A stretch of DNA of 64,000 nucleotides from Microbacterium sp. CSI-V. GTDB lineage: Bacteria > Actinomycetota > Actinomycetes > Actinomycetales > Microbacteriaceae. Below, one piece after another: positions 33,494-42,701 of this stretch. Each line of letters begins with the position of its first letter. The first letter of the stretch is position 1. The notes below the pieces were generated by a model, which ran no database searches, was not told where the DNA came from, and saw only the letters and a list, made by a program, of their open reading frames with translations. The position numbers were made by a program, and so were the translations under genes. Location: NCBI RefSeq assembly GCF_001984105.1, contig NZ_MTQM01000009.1, positions 1,054,001-1,118,000 on the forward strand, given 5' to 3'.

Positions 33494-34493
33494 CCTCGCA
33501 CGCGCGCTGCGTGCTCTCGACCCCGCGCGGACGCCGGCGGACGCGCCGGTGCCCCTCGCCGCCGAGCGGCGCCTCCGGGAGATCCTCGAGCGACCCCCGC
33601 GGGCGATCGCCGCCCGCCGCCGGCGTGTGCTGCCGGGCCTCGCCGCCGCCGCCGTCGCCGTGGTGGCGCTCGTGGTGGGCACCATCGTCTGGTGGCCCGC
33701 GCCGACGGCGACCGCGCTGACGCCCGAGCCGCTGAAGTACGCGGCGGTGGACGATGACGTGCCCGCCCTCCTCACCGCCGCGCAGGATCGTCTCGCGCAC
33801 AACCCCGGGCGCGACGACGCGGTGCGCCGATCGCTCACGCTCGGGTGGTTCTTCAGCGCCACCGTCGGAGAGCCCGACGCGACGGTGTTCCGCCGCGAGT
33901 GGGTCGACGTGTCGTGGAACACCGACCTGTCGGGCTCGGTGGTCACGACGGTGGCGGAATCGACCGACGCGGCCGGCGACACCGTCCCCGCCGACGACCC
34001 CGCGCCGGGCACGGTGGTGGGCGACGCGTCCTTCATCCGCGGACAGTTCCGTCCGCTCTCGATCGATCCGCCGTCGGCGACGATCGACGCGATGCGGGAA
34101 CTGGTGGCGACGGCGGTCGGTCCGCAGACGCCACTCCCCTCCGGCGACGCCATCATCGGGGTGCAGACGCTGCTCGGCGAGTGGACCTTCAGCGACGCAC
34201 AGGAGTCCGCGCTCCTGGATGTCGTCCGGGAGGCCGCCGATGTCCGGGTCCTGGGCCGCACGACCGATCGGGTGGGGCGCGCGGCGATCGGACTCGGCGG
34301 CATTCCGACCAGTACCCCGAACACGGATGCCACCCTTCTCGTCTCCCTGGACTCGGGGCGGATCCTCGGGGTCGAGACGAGCCTGCGGGCCGCCGACGAC
34401 ACCCTCGGGCTCCCGGCCGGTTCCGTGACCTCCTACACGCTGTGGGACGTCGAGGATCGCCCGGACGCGCCCCCCGCTCCCGCCGCGCCGTAG
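33480..34493 (+). CDS. CU044_5270-type membrane protein, partner of an ECF sigma
   Basis: 337 residues. Short cytosolic N-terminal part (residues 1-45), one membrane helix LPGLAAAAVAVVALVVGTIV (about 51-71), and an extracytoplasmic domain with the AVRRSLTLGWFFS motif and FIRGQFRPLSIDPPSATIDA. GTG 33480 lies inside the sigma gene and has GGAGGAGGTG upstream, a strong coupled ribosome site. The topology fits an anti-sigma factor or stress sensor; the ligand is unknown. Confidence 0.72.
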   Translation: MSDDDLARALRALDPARTPADAPVPLAAERRLREILERPPRAIAARRRRVLPGLAAAAVAVVALVVGTIVWWPAPTATALTPEPLKYAAVDDDVPALLTAAQDRLAHNPGRDDAVRRSLTLGWFFSATVGEPDATVFRREWVDVSWNTDLSGSVVTTVAESTDAAGDTVPADDPAPGTVVGDASFIRGQFRPLSIDPPSATIDAMRELVATAVGPQTPLPSGDAIIGVQTLLGEWTFSDAQESALLDVVREAADVRVLGRTTDRVGRAAIGLGGIPTSTPNTDATLLVSLDSGRILGVETSLRAADDTLGLPAGSVTSYTLWDVEDRPDAPPAPAAP

Positions 34494-34503
34494 CGGCCGC
34501 GCC

Positions 34504-35430
34504 TCACCGCCAAGGTCGCTCGGATCTCCGACGCCAATACCGTTCCGGGTCGTCCGCGAGCCGTCGGAGCGCGGCATCCGTGACCGGCACCGCGGGCGCC
34601 TCCACCCCGCGACGCAGCTGGTCGCGGGTCGACGCCCCGCTCAGGACGATGTCGACGCCGGTCTGCGCACGCGCGGCGCCCAGGGCGAAGACGTCGCCCG
34701 CCTCGCCCGCGGCCTCGGCCGGCGGATCGGCCGCGAGCTCCCCGTTCGCGAGCGCCTCTTTCACGACGACGGTCCATCCCTCGTCGTGGGCGCGCGCGAG
34801 CGCCGGCCCGACCGAGCTCTCGCGCAGATTCCACGTGGCCTGCACCACCGAGAACGGCGAGGCGTCGAGGGTCCGCGCCGCGTCGAGCACCGCGCCCTGA
34901 TGCGGGCCGCTGGTCGACAGCCCCACGCGGACCCCCGCCTCGGCGAGCTGTCGGAGGTCGGCGAGAAGCTCGGCGTCGCCGAGCGCCGGGCTGTCGGGCG
35001 TGACGGAGTGGATCAGGTAGATGTCGGGCGCGCGTCCCAGCGCCGCGAGCGTCTCGGGCCATTGCCGTCGGAACATCGCCACCGAGTGCTCCTTCCGCTC
35101 GTGCACCGCGGCATCCATTCGCCATCCCCCGACGTAGGCGTACCCCCACTTCGACCCGATCGTGATCTGCGACGCACGGTCGGGGTGTCGGTGAAACCAG
35201 GCGCCCAGGAACTCTTCGGCGAACCCGTACGACCGGGCGACGTCGATGTAGCGGATGCCGAGATCCCACGCCGCATCGAGCAGGTCGTGGCTGCGTGCGC
35301 GCATCGCCGGGACCGTGCGACCGGCGGCGTCGCCGAGGTCGGCGGCGCGACCGGTGGTGATGTAGGCGGGGCGTCCCACCGCTGCGAGGCCGAGCCCGAG
35401 GGCCGCGACCGGGACGGGCTCATCGCTCAT
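34504..35430 (-). CDS. Aldo/keto reductase family oxidoreductase
   Basis: 308 residues. AKR catalytic tetrad visible: Asp/Tyr in YIDVARSYGFAE, Lys in TIGSKWGYAY, His in IYLIHSVTPDS; LSTSGPHQGAVLDAA continues the (beta/alpha)8 barrel. Reduces carbonyls with NADPH; substrate unknown. TAGCGT (35442-35437) lies 6 bases before the ATG with no SD, hence leaderless. Convergent with the anti-sigma-like gene, stops 10 bases apart. Confidence 0.85.
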   Translation of the reverse strand: MSDEPVPVAALGLGLAAVGRPAYITTGRAADLGDAAGRTVPAMRARSHDLLDAAWDLGIRYIDVARSYGFAEEFLGAWFHRHPDRASQITIGSKWGYAYVGGWRMDAAVHERKEHSVAMFRRQWPETLAALGRAPDIYLIHSVTPDSPALGDAELLADLRQLAEAGVRVGLSTSGPHQGAVLDAARTLDASPFSVVQATWNLRESSVGPALARAHDEGWTVVVKEALANGELAADPPAEAAGEAGDVFALGAARAQTGVDIVLSGASTRDQLRRGVEAPAVPVTDAALRRLADDPERYWRRRSERPWR

Positions 35431-35565
35431 GGAACGACGCTAGTGCGTGCCGCCGACATCCCCCGGGTCGCCCACGCCGTCCGGGTTCCTCGTCGCGAGC
35501 GGTGGCCCGTGTCGGCGGTCGGGGGTACCGTGATCCTCCTCGGCCGGAGAAGGGTTCCGGCACCC

Positions 35566-35856
35566 GTGACGCAGTGGCATCCGATCCTCGCCGCAGTCGA
35601 GGGTCCCACCGGCACGTGGCGGATGATCGACCCGCACGGCCACGAGTACGGGCGGGTCGAGATCCGCCGCGTTTCGCCCGGCGATCGGGTGATGTACAAG
35701 GCGGTGCACGACGACGAGGTCATCGGCTGGGCCGGCTCTCTTCGAGTGGCCTGTTTCCAGGTGCACATGGCATTCCTGTCATCTCTCCGGCCCGGCGGGG
35801 GCCCGGCCGCCGATTGGGGAGAACTCACCGGAAACGGTCGCCGACCGCGAATATAG
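35566..35856 (+). CDS. Small conserved-looking hypothetical protein
   Basis: 96 residues from GTG 35566: MTQWHPILAAVEGPTGTWRM, then DPHGHEYGRVEIRRV and VMYKAVHDDEVIGWAGSLRV. Soluble, beta-rich. Coding character is supported by codon third-position GC and by the plausible protein; no family recognised. A GTG at 35530 is an alternative start (12 residues longer). Confidence 0.6.
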   Translation: MTQWHPILAAVEGPTGTWRMIDPHGHEYGRVEIRRVSPGDRVMYKAVHDDEVIGWAGSLRVACFQVHMAFLSSLRPGGGPAADWGELTGNGRRPRI

Positions 35857-35945
35857 ACCCTTCAGAGATCCCGTTCATGTTCACGTAACCAGTGAATTTC
35901 GCAAATGGATCCACTTACTGCCACGATGAGCGCGGGAGGAAGTCA

Positions 35946-36134
35946 ATGGCACGTGTACGCACCGTCACGCACGGATACCGGCTCGCCACCGGGTGGGAGA
36001 AGATCGATCGTCGTCCCCTGACGCCGGAGGTCGCTCACGAATTACGGTCCCTGGGTTACACCATGGTCGTGGCGAAGCGAGGGCTCTTCGATTCACGCGA
36101 GATCTCGCTGAATCAAGCTCTGCCTGTGCGGTGA
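35946..36134 (+). CDS. Small hypothetical protein
   Basis: 62 residues: MARVRTVTHGYRLATGWEKI, then RPLTPEVAHELRSLGYTMVV. Ribosome site GGGAGGAAGTCA just before the ATG. Basic, no membrane segment or signal peptide. It lies in the most AT-rich stretch nearby (35.86-36.2 kb). Function unknown; could be a small DNA-binding or regulatory protein. Confidence 0.65.
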   Translation: MARVRTVTHGYRLATGWEKIDRRPLTPEVAHELRSLGYTMVVAKRGLFDSREISLNQALPVR

Positions 36135-36220
36135 GCAGAAAAAGCCCACCGGAATAAAAATTCAACCGATTTAACTAAACAAATTAACTCGAGCCGGTCC
36201 CGAACGGCAGAGAAAGAAAG

Positions 36221-36258
36221 AGCCCGAGAGGACGTCGTCGTCCGCCCTCGGGCTTTTT
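36221..36258 (+). terminator. Rho-independent terminator
   Basis: AGCCCGAG (36221-36228) pairs with CTCGGGCT (36247-36254), followed by TTTTT. The best intrinsic terminator in the window; it ends the small-gene transcript just before the response regulator promoter. Confidence 0.88.
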
Positions 36259-36285
36259 CGCGACCTGCCGCGGTAGCATTCGAGC

Positions 36286-36939
36286 GTGCCGCCGGGGGGA
36301 AGAAAAATCATCCGCATCGGGATCGTCGACGATCATCCCGCGGTGGTGATCGGCACGGCCGCTTTTCTCAACGCCCAACCCGACCTCCGGGTATTGACGA
36401 CGGGCTCGACCGTCAACCAGCTCCTCCGTGATTCTCCGTCGCTCGATGTCGTGCTCCTCGACCTGGTCCTGGCGGATCGCTCCAGTCCGGCGGAGAACAT
36501 CGCCGCTCTTTCCGGAACGCACGCGCGGATCATCGCGTACACGTCCGGCGACCGCCCGCAATTGATACGGGATGCCGCGCGGGCGGGGGCCGACGGAATG
36601 ATTCGGAAAAGCGAATCCCCCCGCGTCGTCATCGACGCCGTGCGAGCGGTGCACAACGGAGAGGTGTCGGCGACGACGGACTGGGCGGCCGCGCTGGATC
36701 AGGACACCCCTTTCGTCGATGCCGCCCTGTCGACGCGGGAGGCGGAGGTCCTCGGACTCTACGCGTCGGGCGAGACGGCGGAACACGTGGCACTTCTGCT
36801 GCACATCTCGCGCGAAACCGTTCTGGACCACATCCGCCGAGTGCGCGCCAAGTACGCCGCGGTCGAGCGGACGGCCACCACCAAGGTCGATCTGCTCAGG
36901 CGGGCGGTCGAGGACGGCATCGTCGAGTTCGGACGATGA
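36286..36939 (+). CDS. LuxR/NarL family response regulator
   Basis: 217 residues. Receiver domain with acidic pair in IRIGIVDDHPAVVIG and phospho-Asp in LDVVLLDLVLAD (about residue 60); helix-turn-helix STREAEVLGLYASGETAEHV then LHISRETVLDHIRRVRAKYA (about 150-198). GTG 36286 with TAGCAT 6 bases upstream: leaderless. The ATG of the sensor kinase overlaps its stop. Probably regulates an unknown target through this two-component pair. Confidence 0.88.
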   Translation: MPPGGRKIIRIGIVDDHPAVVIGTAAFLNAQPDLRVLTTGSTVNQLLRDSPSLDVVLLDLVLADRSSPAENIAALSGTHARIIAYTSGDRPQLIRDAARAGADGMIRKSESPRVVIDAVRAVHNGEVSATTDWAAALDQDTPFVDAALSTREAEVLGLYASGETAEHVALLLHISRETVLDHIRRVRAKYAAVERTATTKVDLLRRAVEDGIVEFGR

Positions 36940-38096
36940 GAATCCGGCATCCCCTCAGCGCCGGCGATCGGAGCCCCTCGGTCGACCGATCGCTCGGCAT
37001 GCTCATGTCGCTCTCGGCCGTCGTGCTGGTCGTGGCGGAGTTCACGCGGGCCACGAGCCAGGTCGGCTCCTTCAGCCTCTGGTGGAACGGGCTGGGGGCG
37101 GCGATGGTCGTCCTCGTCCTGACGAACGCGGTCGTGGGCGGGCGCGCGCCGGAGGCGGTCCTGCAGATCACGTGGGCCGCGGTCGTGGTTCTGGTGATCG
37201 TGCTGGAGACGACCGTGTTCCTCGCGTACCGCGGCCCCGACCCCGACGCGCTGTTCCCCTGGGTCTGGCGGTTCGAATCCGTGGCCGTCTGCTATCTCGT
37301 CCTGCTGGCCGCTCCCCCCGTGGCGGTGATCTTCCCGCTCGTGGCCGCCTTCCTCCCCGCACTGTCGGGGATCGTCTTCCTGGGGCGGGTACCCGATCTC
37401 ATCGCCGCCCAGACGCCGCTCCACCTGGGCAACGTCGTCTTCGCCGTGCTGTTCCTCGCCATGCGGTCGCGTCTGCTCGCCCTGTCGAGGGCCGAGAACG
37501 CCGCGCGCGCCGAGGAGGCTCGTCGTGCCGTGCTGGATGCGCGGGCGCGCCGCGAGGAGCAGCTCGCGCGCGTCGTGCACGACGAGCTGCTCTCGGTGTT
37601 CTCCGTCGCCCTCCATCTCACCGGCCCCACGCCCGACGTGGTGCGGACCGAGGCCGGGCGCACTCTCCGCCGTCTGCGAGGAACGCTCGTCGCACCCGAC
37701 GACGGGACGATGATCACCGGCCTTGACGCGCAGAGCCGGGTCTCGGCGAAGCTGCGGGAGATCCTGCCGGAGGTGACGCTCACGGGCGACGGTGATGCCT
37801 CGTGGGTGCCGACGCGGGCCACCGAAACGGTGTGCGCGGCCGTGGCCGAGGCCGCACGCAATGTCGCACGTCACGCCCCGGACTGCACGGTGGAGGCGAG
37901 CGTGCGCGCCGTTGAGGGAGCCCTCTCGGTATCGCTGACGGACACCGGCCCGGGTTTCGTCCTCGAACGGATTCCGCTCGAACGTCTGGGGGTGCGCTCC
38001 AGCGTGATCGGCCGGATGCGGGACCTGCCCGGCGGCGACGCCCGCATCGACAGTTCGCCGGCGGGCACGACGGTGGTCGTGGAGTGGCATCCATGA
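36936..38096 (+). CDS. Membrane sensor histidine kinase (NarL-type partner)
   Basis: 386 residues. Five to six membrane helices (about 20-180), then a coiled stretch rich in Ala/Glu/Arg, the phosphoacceptor region EEQLARVVHDELLSVFSVALH (His in VVHDEL), and a HATPase with N-box AAVAEAARNVARHA and G-box SLTDTGPGFVLERI. ATG overlaps the response-regulator stop (ATGA), and its own stop overlaps the next ATG. Stimulus unknown. Confidence 0.82.
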   Translation: MRIRHPLSAGDRSPSVDRSLGMLMSLSAVVLVVAEFTRATSQVGSFSLWWNGLGAAMVVLVLTNAVVGGRAPEAVLQITWAAVVVLVIVLETTVFLAYRGPDPDALFPWVWRFESVAVCYLVLLAAPPVAVIFPLVAAFLPALSGIVFLGRVPDLIAAQTPLHLGNVVFAVLFLAMRSRLLALSRAENAARAEEARRAVLDARARREEQLARVVHDELLSVFSVALHLTGPTPDVVRTEAGRTLRRLRGTLVAPDDGTMITGLDAQSRVSAKLREILPEVTLTGDGDASWVPTRATETVCAAVAEAARNVARHAPDCTVEASVRAVEGALSVSLTDTGPGFVLERIPLERLGVRSSVIGRMRDLPGGDARIDSSPAGTTVVVEWHP

Positions 38097-39106
38097 TTCC
38101 GCCCTCCGCCGGATCGGGCCTCGACGGACTCCCCGCGCGGGTCGCCCTCCTGTTCGTGTGGATGACGGGGATCGCGCACGGTCTGGAGGTGCGCGCCTTC
38201 GACGTCGACACGGCCCCGGTGCTCCTCGCCTACGCGTTGGCGGCCGTCGCGGCCGTCGCGGTGACCCTGCCGCCCCGGGGGCGACTGCCGGCGGCACCGA
38301 CCGCAGCCGTGGTGACGCTCGGGGCGACGATCACCGTGATCGTGCTGACCTCCCCGGACGTGTCGCACGTCGTGTGGTTGTTCGATTTCGCGTCGTACCC
38401 GATCGCGCTCCTCATCCCCCGCGGCCGACCGCTCGTCGGCGGCGTCTGCCTCGCCCTGCTCATCGCGGCCGGCACCGCCTGGGCACTCGTGAGCGACCAG
38501 ACCGACCCGTCCTGGGGACGGATCGTGTCCGGGCCGCTCGTCGCCGGCGCCATCGGCTTCATCTGGCTCAGCACCCTCCGCCGCATCGTCGGACGCGAGA
38601 CGTCCGCGCGGTCCGATCGCGAGCGCGCCGAGATGCTCTCCGAGGCGGCCGTGGCGGCGACGCGCGCGTACCAGGACGAACTCGCCCGCGTCACCGACGA
38701 GAGCGAACCCGTCCTCCTCGACATCGCCGGGACCGAATACCTCGACGAGCCCACCCAGCGCCGGATCGGCATCGTCGAGGGCCGGATCCGAGATCGGCTG
38801 CGCGCCGGAGACCTGTTCCACCCGCGCGTCACCGCCGCCGTCGACACGGCCCGCGACGGGGGTGTCCGCGTCCTCCTCATCGGCGGCGGGACCATCGACG
38901 ACGAGGGGATCTCGGACGACCTCGCCGACCGGATCGTGGGAATCCTCGAGCTGCCCGGGCTCGAGCACGTGACCGTGCGCAGGCTCCCCCCGGGGCGGAG
39001 GGCCGCGGTGTCCGCCGTCGCCGGGACGACCGGTGGCACGGTGCGGGCGGCCTTCGACCACGCCGGCCGAGACGTCGGGATGCGCCCGGACACCTCGGCA
39101 TCCTGA
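38093..39106 (+). CDS. Degenerate sensor-like membrane protein
   Basis: 337 residues. Six membrane helices (about 15-170), a helical linker with SARSDRERAEMLSEAAVAA, and a C-terminal cytosolic domain (GVRVLLIGGGTIDDEGISDD, LEHVTVRRLPPGRRAAVSAV). Layout copies a sensor kinase but has neither a phosphoacceptor His motif nor the ATPase N- and G-boxes. Translated by ATGA overlap with the kinase. Likely an accessory or regulatory subunit of the two-component system. Confidence 0.72.
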   Translation: MIPPSAGSGLDGLPARVALLFVWMTGIAHGLEVRAFDVDTAPVLLAYALAAVAAVAVTLPPRGRLPAAPTAAVVTLGATITVIVLTSPDVSHVVWLFDFASYPIALLIPRGRPLVGGVCLALLIAAGTAWALVSDQTDPSWGRIVSGPLVAGAIGFIWLSTLRRIVGRETSARSDRERAEMLSEAAVAATRAYQDELARVTDESEPVLLDIAGTEYLDEPTQRRIGIVEGRIRDRLRAGDLFHPRVTAAVDTARDGGVRVLLIGGGTIDDEGISDDLADRIVGILELPGLEHVTVRRLPPGRRAAVSAVAGTTGGTVRAAFDHAGRDVGMRPDTSAS

Positions 39107-39120
39107 CACCGCCCCGAAGG

Positions 39121-39576
39121 TCAGAGAGCGGTGTCGCGGTGCGGCGCGGGCGAGGAATCCAGGACGGACCTCACCAGGCCTCGAGCGAGGGTCAGCACCG
39201 CGACCAGGAGGGTCACCGCCCAGAATCCGCCGAGCCTCACGGCGTCGCCGAAGAAGAGGGCGACGAGCTCCAGGACGACGAACTTGCTTCCGGGAAGCAG
39301 GAGGACGAGCGTGGCGATGTTGACCGCGCGCGTCGCTCCCGTGCGCGCACCGCGCAGTCTCGCGACCGTCGCCTTCTTCACCGTCAGCACGACCTCCAGC
39401 ACGATCTTGAGGACGACGGCGGTGAGGAGGGCGAGGAGGAACGACTCCGCGATGACACTGGGGAAGAGCTGGATGAAGGCTCCCAGCACCACGAGGTAGA
39501 CGAAGACGTCGACGAGATCCGTCGCCCGAAGTCGCAGCCTTCTCGGCCACGAGACGCGGCGTGGGGTGGCGCTCAC
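39121..39576 (-). CDS. Small membrane protein, last gene of a transporter operon
   Basis: 151 residues from GTG 39576, which overlaps the stop of the SLC13 gene (GTGA). Four hydrophobic helices (about 20-40, 44-66, 90-108, 122-140) with a basic first loop (LTVKKATVARLRGARTG). No family recognised with confidence. Coupling suggests a partner of the transporter. Confidence 0.65.
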   Translation of the reverse strand: MSATPRRVSWPRRLRLRATDLVDVFVYLVVLGAFIQLFPSVIAESFLLALLTAVVLKIVLEVVLTVKKATVARLRGARTGATRAVNIATLVLLLPGSKFVVLELVALFFGDAVRLGGFWAVTLLVAVLTLARGLVRSVLDSSPAPHRDTAL

Positions 39577-41138
39577 GAGAGCGGCCAGATCAGGGGCACG
39601 TAGAACACGGCCATGACGACGAAGAACACGGCCAGGAGAATACCGAGCTTCCAGTAGTCGCCGAACCGGTATCCGCCCGGCTCGAGCACCATCAGGTTCG
39701 CCGGGGTCGCGATCGGCGTGAGGAAGGATGCCGCTCCCGCCACCGTGAGCGCCATCATGAACGGTTGCACGGAAGCACCGAGGGTCGTCGCCACGGCCAC
39801 CGCGATCGGCGCGACGATGAGCACCGTCGCCGTGTTGCTGATGAGCTGGCCCAGCACGACGGTGAGGACGACCAGGGCCAGCAGCGCGATCTGGGGACCG
39901 GCATCGCCGACGACGGCGAGGAGCCACCCGGCGACGAGATCGGCCGTGCCGGTCTCGGTGAAGGCCGTGGAGAGCGGGATCATTCCGGCGATCAGCACGA
40001 CCGTCGTCCAGGAGATCGAGTGATACGCCTGCGACGGTGACACCGTCCGGGTCACGACCAGCGCGCACGCGGCGAGGAGAGCCGCGACCGCAGGAGGAAC
40101 GAGCCCCGTGGCCAACAGCACGACCATGAGTCCGACGATCGTCATCGCGCGTTTGGCGCCGACGCCCAGCGGAACCGAACGCCGCAGCTGCGCGGGGGTG
40201 TCCACGACCAGGACCTCGGGTCCCTCGGTGCGGGCGACCAGATCGTCCCACGCCCCCTGGAGCAGCAGCACGTCGCCGAGCCGCGCACGGAACTCGCCCT
40301 CGCGGAGGACCTCCTCGCCGCGGCGCGCGGCCAACAGCACCAGATCGCCGCTGGGCGTGACCATTCCCGGAGTCAGCCGCACCCCGATCAGCGGCGACCG
40401 AGGGGGCACGATGACCTCGGTCACCCCCCGAGCCGGTCCCAGGATCAGCCCGGTGTCGCCCTCGAGCGAATACTGCCGGCGGAGGAGCCGCGCGTGGTCG
40501 GACAGGTCGACGGACATCACTCCGCCGTTGCGCTCGGGCAGGAGGCGGCCGCCGAAGATCACCAGGATCGCCACGGTGCCGATCAGCAGCGGCGCGCCCA
40601 CGGCGGCGAACTCGAAGAAGCCGAACGCGTGGCCGCCGTTCTCGACCGCCACCTCCGACACGATGATGTTCACGGGCGTCCCCGTGAGCAGCAGCATCGA
40701 CCCCGCGTGCGCGGCGAAGGCCAGCGGCATGAGCAGCTGGGAGGTGTGGATGCCCGCCCGCGCCGCGACCACCACGACGAGCGGGAGGAGCGCCGCCACG
40801 GCGCCGTTGACGCTGATGAGGGCCGTCAGACCCGCGACCAGCAGGCTGAGGACGATGAGGAGGGAGATACGACGGGTGCCCGCTCGCGCGATCACCATCT
40901 TTCCCGCCCAGGCCGTGACCCCCGTGGCATCCAGCGATTCGCTCACGACGAAGAGCGCCGCGATGAAGAGGACCGTCGGGTCGCCGAAGCCGGAGAGCGC
41001 CGCCGACAACGGCAGCACTCCCGTGAAGTACAGCGCAAGAGCGACACCGATCGCCACGACGCCGAGCGGGACGCGGTTGCTCACGAAGGCGACGACGGCC
41101 AGCAGCAGGATCGTCAGCGTCGCGACGACAGGGTCCAT
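39573..41138 (-). CDS. SLC13/DASS family transporter with RCK_C domain
   Basis: 521 residues. About 11 membrane helices; sequence GVVAIGVALALYFTGVLPLS...SGFGDPTVLFIAALF is typical of the SLC13/CitT group, and GTPVNIIVSEVA with GQLISNTATVLIVAPIAVAV are the substrate loops (SNT motif). A central soluble stretch (about 215-325) with VTEVIVPPRSPLIGVRL and DLVLLAARRGEEVLREGEF is a TrkA_C/RCK_C domain. May transport sulfate, dicarboxylates or another anion. Ribosome site is not obvious. Confidence 0.83.
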   Translation of the reverse strand: MDPVVATLTILLLAVVAFVSNRVPLGVVAIGVALALYFTGVLPLSAALSGFGDPTVLFIAALFVVSESLDATGVTAWAGKMVIARAGTRRISLLIVLSLLVAGLTALISVNGAVAALLPLVVVVAARAGIHTSQLLMPLAFAAHAGSMLLLTGTPVNIIVSEVAVENGGHAFGFFEFAAVGAPLLIGTVAILVIFGGRLLPERNGGVMSVDLSDHARLLRRQYSLEGDTGLILGPARGVTEVIVPPRSPLIGVRLTPGMVTPSGDLVLLAARRGEEVLREGEFRARLGDVLLLQGAWDDLVARTEGPEVLVVDTPAQLRRSVPLGVGAKRAMTIVGLMVVLLATGLVPPAVAALLAACALVVTRTVSPSQAYHSISWTTVVLIAGMIPLSTAFTETGTADLVAGWLLAVVGDAGPQIALLALVVLTVVLGQLISNTATVLIVAPIAVAVATTLGASVQPFMMALTVAGAASFLTPIATPANLMVLEPGGYRFGDYWKLGILLAVFFVVMAVFYVPLIWPLS

Positions 41139-41183
41139 CTCGGCACCGATTCGAAGGAGGAGGGGGAGGTCGGACGTCCGCGG

Positions 41184-42701
41184 TCAGGCGGACGCGTCCG
41201 ATCCGAAGTGCGCGGCGGCGTGCAGCAGCAGACGCGCGCCGAAGCCCGTCGCCCCCGCCGAGCGCCAGGAATCGTCCTTCTCCGTCTGCATGGTCCCGGC
41301 GATGTCGATGTGCGCCCAGGGGATGTCGCGCACGAAGTGCGACAGGAACAGCGCGGCGGTCGTCGCTCCCGCGTAGGGGCCGCCGAGATTGGACATGTCG
41401 GCGATCGCGGAATCCAGCTGCGGCCGGTATTTCTTCTCCAGCGGCAGCCGCCACACCGGCTCGTCGGTGGCGGCGGAGGCCGCGAGGACCAGGTCGGCCG
41501 TGGCGTCGTCGTTGGAGAAGACCGGCGCGGTCGATCCACCGAGGGCCATCAGCGCGGCGCCCGTGAGGGTGGCGATGTCGAGGATGGCATCCACCTCGTC
41601 CTCCACGGCGAGCGCGAGCGCATCCATCATCACCAGGCGCCCCTCGGCGTCGGTGTTCTTCACCTCGACGGTGGTCCCGTCGCGGGCGACGAGGACGTCG
41701 CCCAGCTTGTACGCCGTTCCGGAGGGCATGTTGTCGGTGCACATCAGCCAGCCCGTGACCGCGGCCGAGACGCCGCTGTCACGCAGGGCGGTGAAGGCGC
41801 CGAGCACGGCCGCGGCCCCCGCCATGTCCATCTTCATGAGGAGATGCATGGGGTCGGACGGCTTGAGGCTGATCCCGCCGGAGTCGTACATGATGCCCTT
41901 TCCGACGAGCCCCAGGTGGCGGCCGCCACCGCCCGCCGGACGGTAGACGAGCTTGACCATGCGCGGTTCCTCGGACGACCCCTGGTTCACCCCGAGCAGA
42001 CCACCGCAGCCGAGCTCGACGAGGGCGGCCTTGTCGAACACCTCGACGTCGAACCCGTACGTTGCACCGAGCTCGACGGCGACCTCCGCCATCCGTGTCG
42101 CCGTGAGGCGTCCGGGCGGGGTGTTCGCGAGGTCGCGTGCGACGACGGCGGCGCGCGCGGCGACGCGTGCCGTGGCCGTCCCCCGCTCGAAGGCATCGTC
42201 GGCGACGCCCTCGAGCGAGAGCTGCAGCGCGGCGAGCGGGACGCGCTTCGACTCCGACTTCAGACCGGTGTATCCGTAGCGCGCGAGGAGAATTCCCTCG
42301 ACGAGCGCGGCGGCCTCGACCTCGCCCGCGCCGTCCGGCACGCCGCCGTCCACGACGAGCGCGACCCGCGCCCGACGGGCTGCGGCGCGCGCGAACGCGG
42401 CCGCGACGTCCCGCAGGAGCGCGGGGGTCAGGTCGCTCGGGGCGCCCCCGCCGACCGCGACGAGATCGGGCCCGGACGCGACCGGGAGGGAGAGCGTGCT
42501 CCCCACCTTCGCGTCGAAGCCGGCGCGCACGAGCGCCGCGCGATCGAGTCCGAGCGCCGATGGCACCTCGCCCTCGGCGAAGACCACGTAGCCGACGGCC
42601 TCGGTGTCCTCCGCGCCGTCACCCCGGGTGACGACGACCGCGTCGAGCTCGACGAGGCCCGGCACGGACGGGGAGTCGATGGATGCTGTTCCCTGCGTCA
42701 T
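41184..42701 (-). CDS. pepA: Leucyl aminopeptidase (M17)
   Basis: 505 residues. M17 signatures: GLVGKGIMYDSGGISLKP, MKMDMAGAAAVLGAF, and the hallmark VKNTDAEGRLVMMDALALA with metal ligands; C-terminal WAHIDIAGTM. Two-metal aminopeptidase removing N-terminal residues from peptides in the cytosol. ATG 42701 overlaps the stop of the MFS gene (ATGA). Unusual to find it between two transporter genes; it may recycle peptides or process an imported compound. Confidence 0.93.
   Translation of the reverse strand: MTQGTASIDSPSVPGLVELDAVVVTRGDGAEDTEAVGYVVFAEGEVPSALGLDRAALVRAGFDAKVGSTLSLPVASGPDLVAVGGGAPSDLTPALLRDVAAAFARAAARRARVALVVDGGVPDGAGEVEAAALVEGILLARYGYTGLKSESKRVPLAALQLSLEGVADDAFERGTATARVAARAAVVARDLANTPPGRLTATRMAEVAVELGATYGFDVEVFDKAALVELGCGGLLGVNQGSSEEPRMVKLVYRPAGGGGRHLGLVGKGIMYDSGGISLKPSDPMHLLMKMDMAGAAAVLGAFTALRDSGVSAAVTGWLMCTDNMPSGTAYKLGDVLVARDGTTVEVKNTDAEGRLVMMDALALAVEDEVDAILDIATLTGAALMALGGSTAPVFSNDDATADLVLAASAATDEPVWRLPLEKKYRPQLDSAIADMSNLGGPYAGATTAALFLSHFVRDIPWAHIDIAGTMQTEKDDSWRSAGATGFGARLLLHAAAHFGSDASA

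Noticed and set aside
39121..41742. 873-codon frame on the minus strand
   Set aside because: Most of it is an out-of-frame reading of the SLC13 and aminopeptidase genes; only its last 151 codons, from GTG 39576, form a real membrane protein gene.
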